Assembly: GCF_009905375.1 (NCBI RefSeq)
Contig: NC_133650.1
Coordinates: forward strand, 297,351,957-297,415,956
Length of the DNA: 64,000 nt
Source of the DNA: Apium graveolens
Lineage: Eukaryota; Streptophyta; Magnoliopsida; Apiales; Apiaceae
Direction of reading: 5' to 3'
Part shown: positions 11,059-23,318 of the stretch, one piece after another
Layout of the letters: each line of letters opens with the position of its first letter
Position numbering within the stretch: the first letter of the stretch is position 1
Program-made: the position numbers and the translations under genes
Notes under the pieces: model-generated
Databases searched by the model: none
The model's input: only the letters and a program-made list of their open reading frames with translations
What the model was told of the DNA's origin: nothing

Positions 11059-12359
11059 TGTTGGGTAATGAATACAACACATGGGTGAATGTGTTTTCAA
11101 CAAATTTAATGTCCTTTTGCACCTTTAATAATGGTGTACAAAGTAATCTATATTGTAGAGATATTATGTTTCAACAGAATAATTAAAGCATGCATATGAA
11201 CACAATTATCTTTCAAAACTCACTTAATTTTATATTAAAATTAAGCTAGTGTTTGCTACAAATTCCTGGGTTCTTAGTATGTTAAGAACTCAGCTTCTCT
11301 CTTGAGAGTTAAAAGAAATTTCAGATCTATTTGTTACAACTCAAACAAAGCATCCAGTGTTTACTTTATAAAATACTAAACGATGGTTTTTACACAGCAT
11401 GCAGCATCATGTACTAACTTCTACTTTTGGATAACCAAATCTTTCTATTTCTGGCTTAGTGTATCTTTGCTAATCTAGCATGCCCGTGACTTCACTTTGC
11501 CAGTTAATCTAGGCCTTTGATCTTGTACTCTTCAAGATACTTTTGTAGACTTTTCAAATCAGTGATTGATTTGTTTGTTGATTGATAATCTTGGATATTA
11601 AACTGGTCCGCATTCTGTACTTGAACTTTTACATCGAGATCTCTAGTTAGTCATATAGAGAACTCGACATCTCGATAAGTATATTAACGTATCGAGATCT
11701 CTAATAACTTTATAGTTGTTTGACTTATCGAAGTCTCTGAGTTCTCTATAAGAGAATTTGGCTTGTCGAGATCTTTCATCTTAATGTCTTCACTTTGACT
11801 TATCGATGTCTATGAGTTCTCTAGTGACAAATAGACTTATCGATATCTAAGAGATCTCTAGTGATATTTTGACTTATCGATATCTCAGAGATCTCTAATG
11901 ATATTTTGACTTGTCGATATCTCAGAGTTCTCTAGTGAACAAATGACTTGTCGATATCTCCAATCTTCATGTCTTCAATTTGGCTTATCGATATTTCTGA
12001 GTTCTCTAGTAGCTTTTCTTGACTTCTCGATAAGTCATTCTGGAGTTCTCGAATGACTTCTCTATAACACATAATCTGTGACTTGTAGACTTCTTGACTT
12101 AGAATATTTTTCACATAACAGATATATTCAACTCCAAACTTCTTCACACTTTCTCTGAGACATGATCTTCATGATCTTCTTCTAGAGTTTATTCTTAGGC
12201 TTAGAACTATTTATAAAAAAATACTCCAGTCTAATCTATTTACATTTTTACAGACTTAAGTGTTACAATATAAAATGCAAACTTAAATTACAATACAACT
12301 TACTTGTGGTTGTCAATTTGACTTAGTCTTGTTATAGTACAGGCGTGTCTTGCACAACA
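11059..12359 (-). repeat. 3' LTR of the large Sirevirus (1301 bp)
   Basis: Matches 40656-41972 along its length with many substitutions. The 3' flank on the minus strand is a purine tract at 12360-12375 (AAATTGGGGGAGA). The segment 11630-12060 is full of short repeats built from CTTATCGATATCTC and AGAGATCTCT palindromes. Confidence 0.92.
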
Positions 12360-12375
12360 ATCTCCCCCAATTTAT
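12360..12375 (-). promoter_or_regulatory. Polypurine tract of the large Sirevirus
   Basis: The plus strand reads tctcccccaattt; on the element's strand this is AAATTGGGGGAGA, directly next to the 3' LTR start. Plus-strand primer site for reverse transcription. Confidence 0.85.
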
Positions 12376-12519
12376 GAGAAGATTACTTATCACAAATTCA
12401 TGCCTGTTAACAAGACTAACCCCAAGTTATAATGGAGAGATAGATTTTTCCATAAATGAATTGACACAAATATTACATTCATACATTAGATGATTTTTTG
12501 AGTTTAACAGATACACACA

Positions 12520-13529
12520 TCAGACAAATATTTTATCTCCTATTTCTTCTCTAATGAGGTCCATTAAGTATACAAGAATTTCTAGTTCCTCTATGATTGG
12601 TGTCCCTCTTAGAGCTTCCACAAGTTTAAGTCTGTCCGGTTTTGGATAGCCACTCAACAAATCAATCCTAAATTTTGAGAATGTGCCAGTTTTGGCATTT
12701 AGAAATCTTCCATCCTTGGAAATTATGCTCATCCCTTTTGCCTTGAGATCTTCAGATCTTTGAATGTACATTTCTATTTCCCCATCATACTTCTTCTTCC
12801 TCTCCTCATATTCAGCCTTGTTTCTTGCTCTTCTTTCCTCCCTTACTATCAACCATTCAGCTAAAACAGATATCTATGCCCTGGTTGCAATATCCTTATC
12901 CTTCAGTAAACTTATCACTCTCTTGATTTCTGTGGGTGAAAGGGTGTCCATTAAGTTGCTACCAAGAAATGTGAAGGACCCATCTTCATAGTAGATTCTT
13001 ACTTCCCTTAGTGTTACAACCCAAACTCTGACTATTTCTTCAGCTAGTTGTTGAAAGTAGTCTTCATCTGAGATGCACTAGTTTAGAGGTAGAAAATCAA
13101 TTTGCTTGTAACAATTCCAGATGGCCCTCTCAGTAACTTGCTCTTTCTTAGGTTTACTCCCAACAGACTTGTAGTGAACTTTAAGTGATGGCTTGACAGA
13201 TGGTAGGTTTGTGATTTTCTTGAGAAATATTTGGCTTGAGGTGATTGGTATTTTCAGAAAGGTGTTAGCAGTCTGTTTGTACAAGTATTTAGGCTTTGAG
13301 GTTTGAGGTGGTTTGATATTTGAGTTTGTTTGCATACATGGTTGAGCTTGGTCAATTTGGATTTTTAGGGTTAGGGTTTGTTGCTGTTGTGGTTGTGATC
13401 CATCCTCCTTTTTCTTCCTTCTCCTCTCTTTCTGTCATCTCCCTTCTTCTCATCTTGCTTTTTGCCCTTATTACCAGTTGCTTTTAAGGATTGACCTGGA
13501 TTTGATCCAGAAGGAGGTTGATCACTTGG
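12520..13529 (-). pseudogene. Sirevirus env-like ORF, C-terminal part
   Basis: One frame runs from about 13380 down to a stop at 12520 with two internal stops (at 13078 and just upstream of 12852). It is lysine/glutamate-rich with a predicted helical, coiled-coil-like stretch (residues RRARNKAEYEERKKKYDGEI). It continues the frame at 27101-30863 after the chromovirus is removed, but at least one frameshift lies near the junction. No transmembrane or fusion features are visible in this part. The function of such 3' ORFs is unproven; 'env-like' is the name used for their position in Sireviruses. Confidence 0.65.
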
Positions 13530-13534
13530 CTTCT
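13530..13534 (+). other. Target-site duplication, left (CTTCT)
   Basis: Matches 27096-27100 exactly and flanks the chromovirus. Confidence 0.95.
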
Positions 13535-16500
13535 TGTAACGACCGAGGAATTACGCTTGTATTATATTATAATAATAATAATTATATGTATTATTATGTG
13601 ATTAAATGTGTTAAGTCGTTGAACCCTAACTGCTATGTGTTATGTGTTGGTTGTCTTGATCCAAACGTGTTTTGGATATTTATTGAGCGTTCTATCGTCA
13701 GTTATATATATTATATCAAAACCTGTACAGCTCAAAACTATGTTTTAAAAGCCCGTATTTCAAACAAAATCATTGGCCCTATTTTGCCAAAAATACCTTA
13801 TACCGTATCGCTATTCTGAACCCCTAGACGTTTTACAAATTGACCTTTTTCGCGAAAAACGACTTTTCCGGACCCCTTCGGGTATCAAAAACCCCACAAA
13901 AATCACATTTTTGTTTTTATATGATCATGAAATTATCATATATCATTTTTCTTTGTATTTTTCACAATTTTTGGGAATTTTTAGTATTTATTTTGTATTT
14001 ATTGGATATTTAAAAATTCGTTATTAATACCCAAAAATTATAAAAATTGGGTCCAAATATTTTTATTAGGAGTGTAATTAGACCCTTAATTTTACTTAGG
14101 GGTATTATTTTCATAAATATAAATACCTGAATTACTATTAATTAAATCAGTTAATTATAATTAAAAATCAGAAAATAAAAAGAAAAAGAAAAAGGGAATT
14201 AGGGTTAGGGTTTTTGTGAAGAACAGCAGCAGAATCAAAGGCGATTTTGATCGTGATTCCGGAGTCCAAATCGAGCGTGTGAGTATTCGTTTTGAAGCTT
14301 ATGATCTGTAGTTTTCAATTATGTGATTCTTTTTAACGTTTGATTGATCTAATTGAAAGTTGTTATTTTCGGGTTTTAATCGCGAATTCGGGTTTGATTT
14401 TCTGTGTGTTGTTTGATGTTTTGGTTGTTAGAGTCGTTTAGATCGTTGATTTTGGAATCGATTGACACCAGTTTCGTCAAATTTGGTTAACGTTTGGAGG
14501 AACTCGGTTTTCCGATGAAGTTCATCGGAGAACTTCGACTTGTGGTCGGAGATGGCGGAGGGGGGATTCTCTGATGGTGGTGACGCTGTGGGGCGACGGC
14601 TGAAGTTCTAGGGAATCGAACGGAGTCAAAAAGAAGGAGAAACGATGATCAGGAGGCTCGTTTTTCGCCTCGTCGGAACCCGTCGCCGTCGCCGGATTCT
14701 GGGACGGTGACGGCTGTTCTTCGTGACCCGATAACCCGAGGTCGACCCGGTTTGCAACCCGGAAACGACCCGGGTTTGATCCCCTCAACCCTGAAACCAT
14801 TTCCAGATTTTTGTTTCTGGATTTTCTATTATTTAATTTATATTTTATAAATCAGAAAATCATTTTATTAATTCTAATAATTAATTAAAAATTAGTTTTA
14901 TATTCTGAAAAATAGTATTATTAATTTCTAAATTATTTTATTGATTTATAAATTCGAATTTAATTATTTAATTAATTATTTAATTATTTATCTAATTATT
15001 TATTAGTTATCTAATTAATTAATAATTAGGTAATTAATTAATAATTAGGTAATTAATTAATAAATAAGGATTAAAAATAATTAAATAATATGATTAATAA
15101 TTCGATAATTATTTATTATTACGAGTAATGATTCGATAATGAAAATTATTATTCGAGCGATAGTTATTCGAATAATATTGTAGTGATTATTTGTATCGTA
15201 TAATTAAATACCAATAATTAATTGATTAATGAATCGTATAAGTTTCAGTAATAATGTAATAGTTCGATAATTATGTGAGGATTGCGAGTAGCTCGTATTT
15301 ATACGAGTAATTAATCGTTGAGTTAGACTATAATTCGAGCACATAGTAGATACTCGATAAATAGCATATCTGTTAATAGAATCGATTGATTATTTGTAAA
15401 TAATCGATCTAATCGAATAAATATCGATAAGTTATAAATATTATAATAAATTGTGATTAATCCTGATAATTAGAGATTTATTATTTTAGATTATTAAATA
15501 AGCAATTATTAATTATTTATTAGTTATTTATTTATTCAATATTTAAAAAGTGATTAATTATTTCGATAATTAATCACATAATTTTCAATAAATCATAACT
15601 TCTTCATTTTAACTCCAAAAATTATAAAAAAATTATTTTTGAATTTGATTTTTCTTAAATAATTATTTAAAAATTATTTTAGGATTTAAAAGGTTGTAAT
15701 AATTATCTATATTAAATAATAAATTGAATTATCAGTGTTTAATTCATAACAATTCAACCGTTAGTCCGATTTAAGTGAAACGAAGACCTCTAGACTCAGA
15801 AAAATGAGACGAATCCAATAAAAATAGTTGTAAGTTATAATTTCTTCTGAAAAAGAGTGGTTTGGTGATAATTGATAGTTCGTAGGTCCTAGTAGGGATA
15901 TAATTGAGCCGAATAAATCCCGAAAAATTATAATAAAATCAGATACGACTAGTAATGCAGGTATAAGCCCAGAATTGATTCTAAAAATAATTATAAATCT
16001 AGAAATTAATTGTGTGCTTTACGTGTTACGTGTTATATGTGATTATGTGCATAAATGTGTTGTGTAAATATATGTATATATATGCGAGTCAGATAGAAAC
16101 GCATGGGTAGACTGATAAGGTTGCGTGATATCAATTAAAGATACACGTATGTAGTAAATTATCTAAACACCTATCTTTTCATGATTTGTTCAGTGTTAGC
16201 AAGGCAGAGCAAGCTAGGGTCAGAAGGCAGTAAGTTAAACCAGGTTAAGTACGCGCAAGGCAAGTTTTTCCCCTATTCTAAATTCAGAATAGTGATTTAT
16301 ATTTCCTTTCTATCGTATCAATTCTCTTTGATAATCATTGTTCATATACACTGTTACCCATTTATTATCACTTGTTCCATTTCATTTCAATTCTTGATTT
16401 ACCCAATTTATTGAATTCCCTGTTCATATTTCAATTCCTTTACCCTACATATATTCTGGTATATCCTGGTGTTGGGATATATCAATAGCATACCGATTGT

Positions 16501-17305
16501 TCCGGATGCTCAGCCTTGGACTGGATGGTTACTATAAAGGCTGGGTTTTTCCCAGACCATTAATTAATAGGCCATAGTTGCCTGAGTACTCCTTATGTTG
16601 GTTGGGTCTATACAGTTGGGTATAGATCCGCACTATATTCTGACTGATCAGCAGATTATAGTGCATATGTTGGTTCTTGTTTCCAGTCTTGTTCATTTGG
16701 CACTCGCCATCATTGGCAAATTATTATCATATACAGATACAGATGGTTGTTCAAACCAGCATCTTATTGGTTCATTTATTTCTCTCTCTTTATAATATAT
16801 ATATATATATTGTTGCAGGCTTGTTGAGCAATTTTGGCTCATTTCTTTTATTGTCACTCCTATTGTTTTACAGTTAAGGTAGAGAATGAAACCCATCAGG
16901 ACCCGCATAGTCAAGAAGCGAGTCAAGCAGCGGGACCCTCTTATACCAAGAGTGTTCCTTCCTATTCCCGAAGAGAGCTTTGAATTGCCAGATCAGGTGT
17001 AGCAGGATAAGTAGAAATGTTGGGTTGAATAAGAGTTTTGTGTAGTTTGAATAAAAGATTGCGTAGTGAAACTGTAGATAGAATAAAGTTTTGTAATAAA
17101 GAGAGTTCTTGAGACAGGTTTTATTTAGTTGGGTATGTAATAAAGTGTAGTGCATGATTCTTGTTTCCAAACTCAACCCTTAAAAGATCCTGAGTAGTGA
17201 TAGTTTGGGGTAATTATTATATTAATATTCCGCTTGTGCAGGTATAGTTGGTAATTGTTGTTAATAATGCCCCAAATCTATACCCCGGATTTGGAGGGTG
17301 TTATA
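13535..17305 (+). repeat. 5' LTR of the chromovirus (3771 bp)
   Basis: Starts TGTAACGACCGAGG and ends GGAGGGTGTTATA. A TATA box (TATAAATA) lies at 14118-14125, followed by a GC-richer block at 14220-14810 and then an extremely AT-rich block to about 15700. Small ORFs inside (for example 14522-14800 minus, 16181-16414) recur in the 3' LTR simply because the LTRs are copies; I do not call them genes. Confidence 0.95.
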
Positions 17306-17322
17306 GTTGGCATCAGAGCTTA
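17306..17322 (+). promoter_or_regulatory. Primer binding site (tRNA-iMet-like)
   Basis: Directly after the 5' LTR the sequence reads GTTGGCATCAGAGCTTA. It resembles the TGGTATCAGAGC complement of plant initiator methionine tRNA with a C for T change. Confidence 0.75.
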
Positions 17323-17483
17323 GGATTGACCTTGGAAAACAAGAATGTTAGGGTTAAGATAAGATAGGAAAATAAGATAGGATGAGAGTAAGAGTGTTAG
17401 GATTGTTTGTCTATGTGATTAGAAGTTATGAGTTATAGGATTGTGATTTGATTGTTTTGTGTTATTATTTTTATGTATATTAG

Positions 17484-18275
17484 ATGGCTTCTTTATCATC
17501 ATCTACGGAGAGGACCGAGACAGATCCAGTGGATGCACAGGTAGTAGCCCCAGTGTCAGAGCAGGTCTTACCTCCATTGCCACCTGAGCCAGCACCAGAG
17601 ATACCACTTCCCCCGGAGGTACCAGGTTTTGCAGATTATTTTCCATACGTTGAGCCAGAGATACCAGATATTCCACCATTAGAGTTTCCGATGTTTGATA
17701 TTCCTGATATGGTTGATCTTCCGCAGTGGGAGGATTTAGAGCCTCAGATTCCTATGCCACCAGTCGAGATTCCAGAGATGCCACCGATGGAGCCAGAGGC
17801 AGAGCCGCCTGTGTATGCGCCTATGGAGCAGCCTGTCTTATTTCCTGCCCCATTAGCCATTTATGCACCTGTTCCAGGAGTTTATCAGTTTCCTCAGCCA
17901 GAGTTTATGGATGAGATCGTGGTAGATGGACCATTACCTTCTCGAGGTTCCAGCACTGATCTTCATGAGCATCATACCGTGACTTACCAGCGCTTTCAGG
18001 CAGAGAGGGAGGAGAGGATCAGATGGCAGAACCAGTGTAGAGAGATCCTTGGATTGTATGAGACACAGACGGATGGTCCTGTCAGAGCATTACGACCGGA
18101 TTATATACTGAGAGAGAGACTACATCATATTCACCGGGTTAGTTCGCAGCAGCTTACTGATTTGAGACAGCAGGATCTTAGTGCGGAGACAGCATATCGC
18201 AGAGCATTGGGACTTACCGAGGCAGTGCTAGAGGCAGTGCAGGAGGAGTTGAGCCACGTACCACCAGGATTTTGA
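17484..18275 (+). CDS. Extra proline-rich ORF upstream of gag (263 aa)
   Basis: An uninterrupted 263-codon frame between PBS and gag, in the same orientation, with a distinct composition. Residues about 30-155 are extremely rich in Pro and Glu (PPLPPEPAPEIPLPPEVPG-like). Residues about 165-260 are charged and helical, with many Arg/Gln/Glu, suggesting a coiled coil. I recognise no domain. Tekay/Del elements normally go from leader straight to gag, so this is an additional gene. The frame is intact in a very young element, consistent with function, though age alone could preserve it. The 3' side (18276-18725) is non-coding and includes a 17-A run at 18575-18591. Confidence 0.6.
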   Translation: MASLSSSTERTETDPVDAQVVAPVSEQVLPPLPPEPAPEIPLPPEVPGFADYFPYVEPEIPDIPPLEFPMFDIPDMVDLPQWEDLEPQIPMPPVEIPEMPPMEPEAEPPVYAPMEQPVLFPAPLAIYAPVPGVYQFPQPEFMDEIVVDGPLPSRGSSTDLHEHHTVTYQRFQAEREERIRWQNQCREILGLYETQTDGPVRALRPDYILRERLHHIHRVSSQQLTDLRQQDLSAETAYRRALGLTEAVLEAVQEELSHVPPGF

Positions 18276-18725
18276 GACCAGCAGATCGATGAGTGTTGTA
18301 TTATGTATATTTTGTAGATAGAGGCAACATAGTATTGTATGACTAGTTTGTATGAGTGTAGCTACTGACTCTGACTGATAGTAGTAGCAGTACGACTGTT
18401 ATATCATAGGGTTTTGTATCAAGCACTGACACCTGTAGCTGGTGTTCTACCTATATATATATGAGATAATCTTTTGCACGTTTTCTTTATTTTATTTCCA
18501 GTCATTTAAGCATTTACATTTATTTCAGTACCATTGCATATTTACAAATGTAGTTTTATTCACGATCATGTTGTAAAAAAAAAAAAAAAAATTTTTTTAA
18601 AACATATCATACTGTTTTATCTATTCAGTTATTTAATAAGTTATTTTATTTTCTCGAATCGACTGTTTTAATATATGTTTAATATACTGTTATTAAATAA
18701 GATCCATTATTTATTTACCAGAAAA
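18276..18725 (+). other. Spacer between extra ORF and gag, with A17/T7 run
   Basis: No ORF. Contains an A17 tract (18575-18591) immediately followed by T7, and otherwise AT-rich sequence. The A tract could be slippage-born or the trace of a reverse-transcribed poly(A) tail. Confidence 0.6.
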
Positions 18726-21700
18726 ATGGCACCTAAGAGAAAAGCGCAGCCCGACTCATCGAATGGAAACACCGAGGGCCAAAACAATAATAAATAGATC
18801 GATCAGATGTTTAATCTCATGCAACAGCAGATGTTGATGATGCAACAACAAATGCAGCAGCAGCAACAGCAGTTCCAGCAACAGATGTTACAGCAAGCCG
18901 CTCATCCAGGACATCAAATACCACCAGCAGCACCTACGACTACTTTCAAGCAATTTCAGTTGGTGAAGCCACCGGAATTTATGGGTTCCACAGATCCTAC
19001 AAAAGCGAGAGCTTGGCTGAAAGAGATGGAAAAGGCTTTTTCGTTGGTAAAGGTTGAGGAAGAGCAGAAGACAGATTTCGCTAGCTATTTTCTAAAAGGC
19101 GAAGCTAATTACTGGTGGGAATCGAAGAAAGCTTTGGAAGAAGGTGTGGTGACCTGGAACAGATTCACTGATCTTTTCTTGGAGAAATATTTTCCTCGTT
19201 TTATGAAGAACCAGATGGAGATCAAGTTCCTGGAGCTGAAACAAGACAACTTATCGGTTGCGGATTATGAAACCAAGTTTACTGAATTGGCAAGGTTTGT
19301 TCCAGAGCAGGTGGATATGGACGAGAAGCGGGCCAAGAGATTTCAGCAAGGACTGAAACCATGGATTTGTAGCAGGGTAGATGTGTTTGAATTGACAACT
19401 TATACGGCTGTTGTTCAGAAGGCTATGATTATTGAAGGAGAAAGCGAAGCAGCTCAGAAAGAGAAAGGACCAGGGAATTTTCAGAATTGTTTCAACAAAA
19501 GGCCGGGATTTCAAGCTCGAGGAAAAGTAAACTTTAGGAGACCAGAACAAAACAACCAGAGGATGGGTAATCGACTACCTGCCCCAACTCAGCAAAGGCT
19601 TATTCGACCGCCTATACCTGATTGCAGAACGTGTGGTAGAAAGCATACAGGAGTTTGCAACAAGCTAAATGTTACGTGTTTCAAGTGCAAGCAAAGGGGA
19701 CACTATTCTAGAGAATGTCCAATGGGAAAGGCAGAAGTTACTTATTTCCAATGTGGGAGAAAAGGACATATCGCCAAAGACTGCAGAGGAATTGCAATGG
19801 CTGCCAGTATTCCAAGAATTTTAGCATTACCTCCACCTCCACTACCACAGCAAAATCAGCCCAGAGCAAGGACTTTCAACATGTCAATGAAGGAAGCGGT
19901 ACAGAGTCCGAATGTGATTGCAGGTACACTTCCTGTAAATTCCGTAAATGCTTTAGTATTGATTGATTCAGGAGCTACTAGATCTTTTATTTCTGAAGCC
20001 TTTATCTCTAAGATAGATTGTGAGATTCAGTGGTTGGATGAAGTGTTAGTCATAAAATTAGCGAATAATGATCAGGTTGCAGTAGATCGAGTATGTCCGA
20101 GCTGTGATATTGAGATAGGGAGATGTCATTTTTCAGTTGATTTGATACCTTTTAGGTTAGAGGAGTTTGATATTATTTTAGGAATGGATTGGCTGTCTAG
20201 TAATAATGCTCAAATTGACTGTGCGAATAAGAGAGTGAAATTACAAACTGAAGAAAATAAAACGGTAATATTTAAAGGTGAGAAGCAAAAGCAGAAATTC
20301 CTATCAATAATGCAGACGAGAAGATTGCTACGTCAAGGATGTCAAGCTTATTTAGCCTATGTACGGGATGTTGATAAGGGAAATTTGAAGATTGAAGATA
20401 TTCCTGTAGTTTGTGAATTTCTTGATGTTTTTCCGGACGAATTACCAGGACTTCCACCAGATCGAGAAATCGAATTCACTATTGACTTGACGCCAGGGAC
20501 TGAACCAATTTCGAAAGCTCCATATCGAATGGCACCTGTTGAAATGAGGGAATTAGCAAAGCAGTTGCAAGAACTTCTTGACAAAGGAATTATAAGGCCA
20601 AGTGTATCCCCATGGGGTGCGCCAGTATTGTTCGTGAAAAAGAAGGATGGTAGTATGCGACTGTGTATTGATTATCGTGAGCTGAACAAGTTAACTATCA
20701 AGAATAAATATCCTTTACCTCGCATTGATGATTTATTTGATCAACTAAAAGGAGCAGCATGGTTTTCGAAAATCGACCTACGATCAGGATATCATCAGTT
20801 AAAGATCAAGGCCGAAGATATTCCAAAGACAGCGTTTAGAACAAGGTACGGACACTATGAATTTCTTGTAATGGCTTTTGGATTGACGAATGCACCTGCA
20901 GCGTTTATGGATTTGATGAATCGAATATTCAAGAAGTATTTGGATAAGTTTATCATTATATTTATTGATGACATTTTGATCTATTCAAAGACGGAAGAAG
21001 AGCATGCAGCGCAATTAAGAACGATATTGGAAATATTACGGAAGGAGCAGCTTTATGCAAAATTTTCCAAATGCGAATTTTGGTTGAAAGAAGTGCAGTT
21101 TTTAGGGCACATCATCAGCAGAGAAGGCATTCAAGTTGATATAGCAAAGATTGAAGCTGTGTTGAATTGGGAAAGACCAAAGACGCCGACAGAGGTTCGA
21201 AGTTTCTTAGGTTTGGCAGGATATTATCGAAGATTTGTCAAAGATTTTGCAAAGATAGCTACACCGCTGACCAAGTTAACTCGACAAAGTGAAAAGTTCG
21301 AATGGAATAGTAAGTGTGAAGAAAGTTTTCAAGAGTTGAAGAATCGGTTGGTGACGGCACCAGTATTAGTACTGCCAGACGAGCAAGGAAATTTTGTTAT
21401 CTACAGTGACGCTTCATATCGTGGTTTAGGATGTGTGTTGATGCAACATGGTAACGTCATTGCATATGCGTCGAGACAACTTAAACCTCATGAACAGAAA
21501 TATCCTACGCATGATCTGGAATTAGCAGCAATTGTATTTGCATTGAAGCTGTGGAGACATTATCTGTACGGTGAAAAATGTGAAATCTACACAGATCATA
21601 AAAGTCTGAAGTATATCTTCACGCAAAAGGAACTAAACATGCGACAACGTCGATGGCTGGAATTGATTAAAGATTACGATGTTACAATCAGTTATCATCC

Positions 21701-23279
21701 AGGAAAAGCAAATGTTGTAGCAGATGCGCTAAGTAGAAAAGAAAGATTGAATCGGTTGACTTCATGCGAAGAATTGACCAGGGAATTCGACAAATTGGAA
21801 ATCGAAATTCGTACTCCTAATGAATCTGCAGAAACTATCTACGCTATGACTTTCCAACCAGAATTGCTGGAAAAGATTCGTCGTTGTCAAGAAGAAGTGA
21901 TGAGTCAAGACAACAACTTAACAGGAGAAGAGATTACAACTCAGAAAGATAATGAAGGAATTTTACGTTTTGCGTCAAGAATCTGGATCCCTAACGTGGC
22001 AGAATTAAAAGAAGAAGTTATGCGAGATGCGCACAATTCGAAGTATTCCATTCATCCAGGAAGCACGAAAATGTATCGCGATTTGAAGGAAAACTTTTGG
22101 TGGCCGAATATGAAGAAGGAGATAGCAGAATGGGTGAGTAAATGCTACACATGCCGGCGAGTTAAAGCAGAACACCAACGTCCGAGTGGGTTATTGCAAC
22201 CATTAGACATTCCAGAATGGAAATGGGAACATCTAGCGATGGATTTTGTGGTAGGACTACCGAGGACTAGGGCAAATCATGATGCGATATGGGTAATCAT
22301 TGACAGACTTACGAAGTCGGCATATTTTCTACCAATTAATGAAAGATTTTCGCTCGACAAATTAGTGCACATGTATCTCAAAGAAATTGTGATGCGTCAT
22401 GGAGTACCAGTATCAATTGTATCGGATCGAGATCCTCGTTTCAATTCAAGATTTTGGAGACAATTCCAAGAATGTCTAGGAACGAAGTTGAATATGAGTA
22501 CAGCTTATCATCCGCAAACTGACGGCCAAAGTGAAAGAACAATTCAAACGATTGAAGACATGCTACGAGTTTGTGCGATCGATTTTGAAGGCAGTTGGGA
22601 TGAACATTTACCCCTAGTGGAATTTTCTTATAATAATAGCTATCACGCCAGTATTGGAATGCCACCGTATGAAGCATTATATGGGAGGAAATGCAGATCA
22701 CCCGTGCATTGGGATGAAGTCGGAGAACGCAAGATTTTGGGTCCAGAATTAATTCAGCAGACAAAAGAAAAGATTAATCTTATTCGAAAACGAATCGAGG
22801 CAGCACAAAACAGACAAAGCAGATATGCAAACCAAGCCAGGAGGGATATGGACTATCAGGAAGGAGAACACGTATTGCTCAAAATATCGCCATGGAAAGG
22901 ATTGACCAGATTTGGCAATAAAGGGAAATTGAAGCCACGATACGTTGGACCATTTGAGATTTTGAAGAAAATTGGGAAGGTTGTGTACGAATTAGCTCTA
23001 CCACCCCATATGCAGCACATTCACAACGTATTTCATGTATCTATGCTTAAGAGGTATAATCCTGATACAAGGCATGTAATAGAGTATGAACCAGTAGAAC
23101 TTCAGGCAGATTTGTCATATGTAGAACAGCCAATAAGAATTCTAGATAGGCAAGAGAGGGTATTAAGAAATAAGTCTGTGTCATTAGTGAGAGTTTTATG
23201 GAGAAACCCAGTGGTTGAAGAATCAACCTGGGAGCTTGAAAGTGAAATGCTAGAAAAGTATCCTCAGTTATTTGCATAA
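18726..23279 (+). CDS. gag-pol: Chromovirus gag-pol polyprotein
   Basis: The open frame 18807-23279 encodes 1490 aa. An ATG in the same frame at 18726 (MAPKRKAQ-) is cut off by TAG at 18795-18797, so translation either starts at 18807 or the leader is a point-mutated N-terminus. Residue positions from 18807: Gln/Met repeat (1-30), gag domain (about 50-190), CCHC knuckle [14 protein letters not shown] (about 291-304), a second knuckle with its first Cys replaced by Tyr (about 313-326), aspartic protease IDSGAT (about 385), RT with FIDDILIYS (about 718), RNase H YSDASYRG (about 865), integrase zinc and DDE core (about 1080-1243), and a C-terminal chromodomain-like module (VLWRN...EESTWE, about 1460-1490). 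The RT and IN catalytic residues are present. Encodes capsid and replication enzymes; the chromodomain is thought to target chromatin. Confidence 0.95.
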
Positions 23280-23305
23280 TTAGATTCTGAGGACAGAATC
23301 TTGTT

Positions 23306-23318
23306 AAGGGGGGGAGAA
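23306..23318 (+). promoter_or_regulatory. Polypurine tract of the chromovirus
   Basis: AAGGGGGGGAGAA immediately before the TGTAACGACC start of the 3' LTR. Confidence 0.9.

Noticed and set aside
14201..14220. Telomere-like TTAGGG/TTTAGGG run (also at 23990 and 13363)
   Set aside because: Only two degenerate units, within LTR leader or decayed ORF; not an interstitial telomere.
14522..14800. 92-codon ORF on the minus strand, conserved with 24314-24592
   Set aside because: Conservation is explained by the two being copies of one young LTR; no domain, and it lies antisense in the GC-rich part of the LTR.
13535..17305. LTR block as separate genes (16181-16414, 16595-16877)
   Set aside because: Short AT-rich frames duplicated in the other LTR; no protein features.
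22441..22764. Antisense ORFs within gag-pol (also 19251-19550, 20272-20584, 23047-23277)
   Set aside because: Shadow frames opposite well-supported gag-pol codons.
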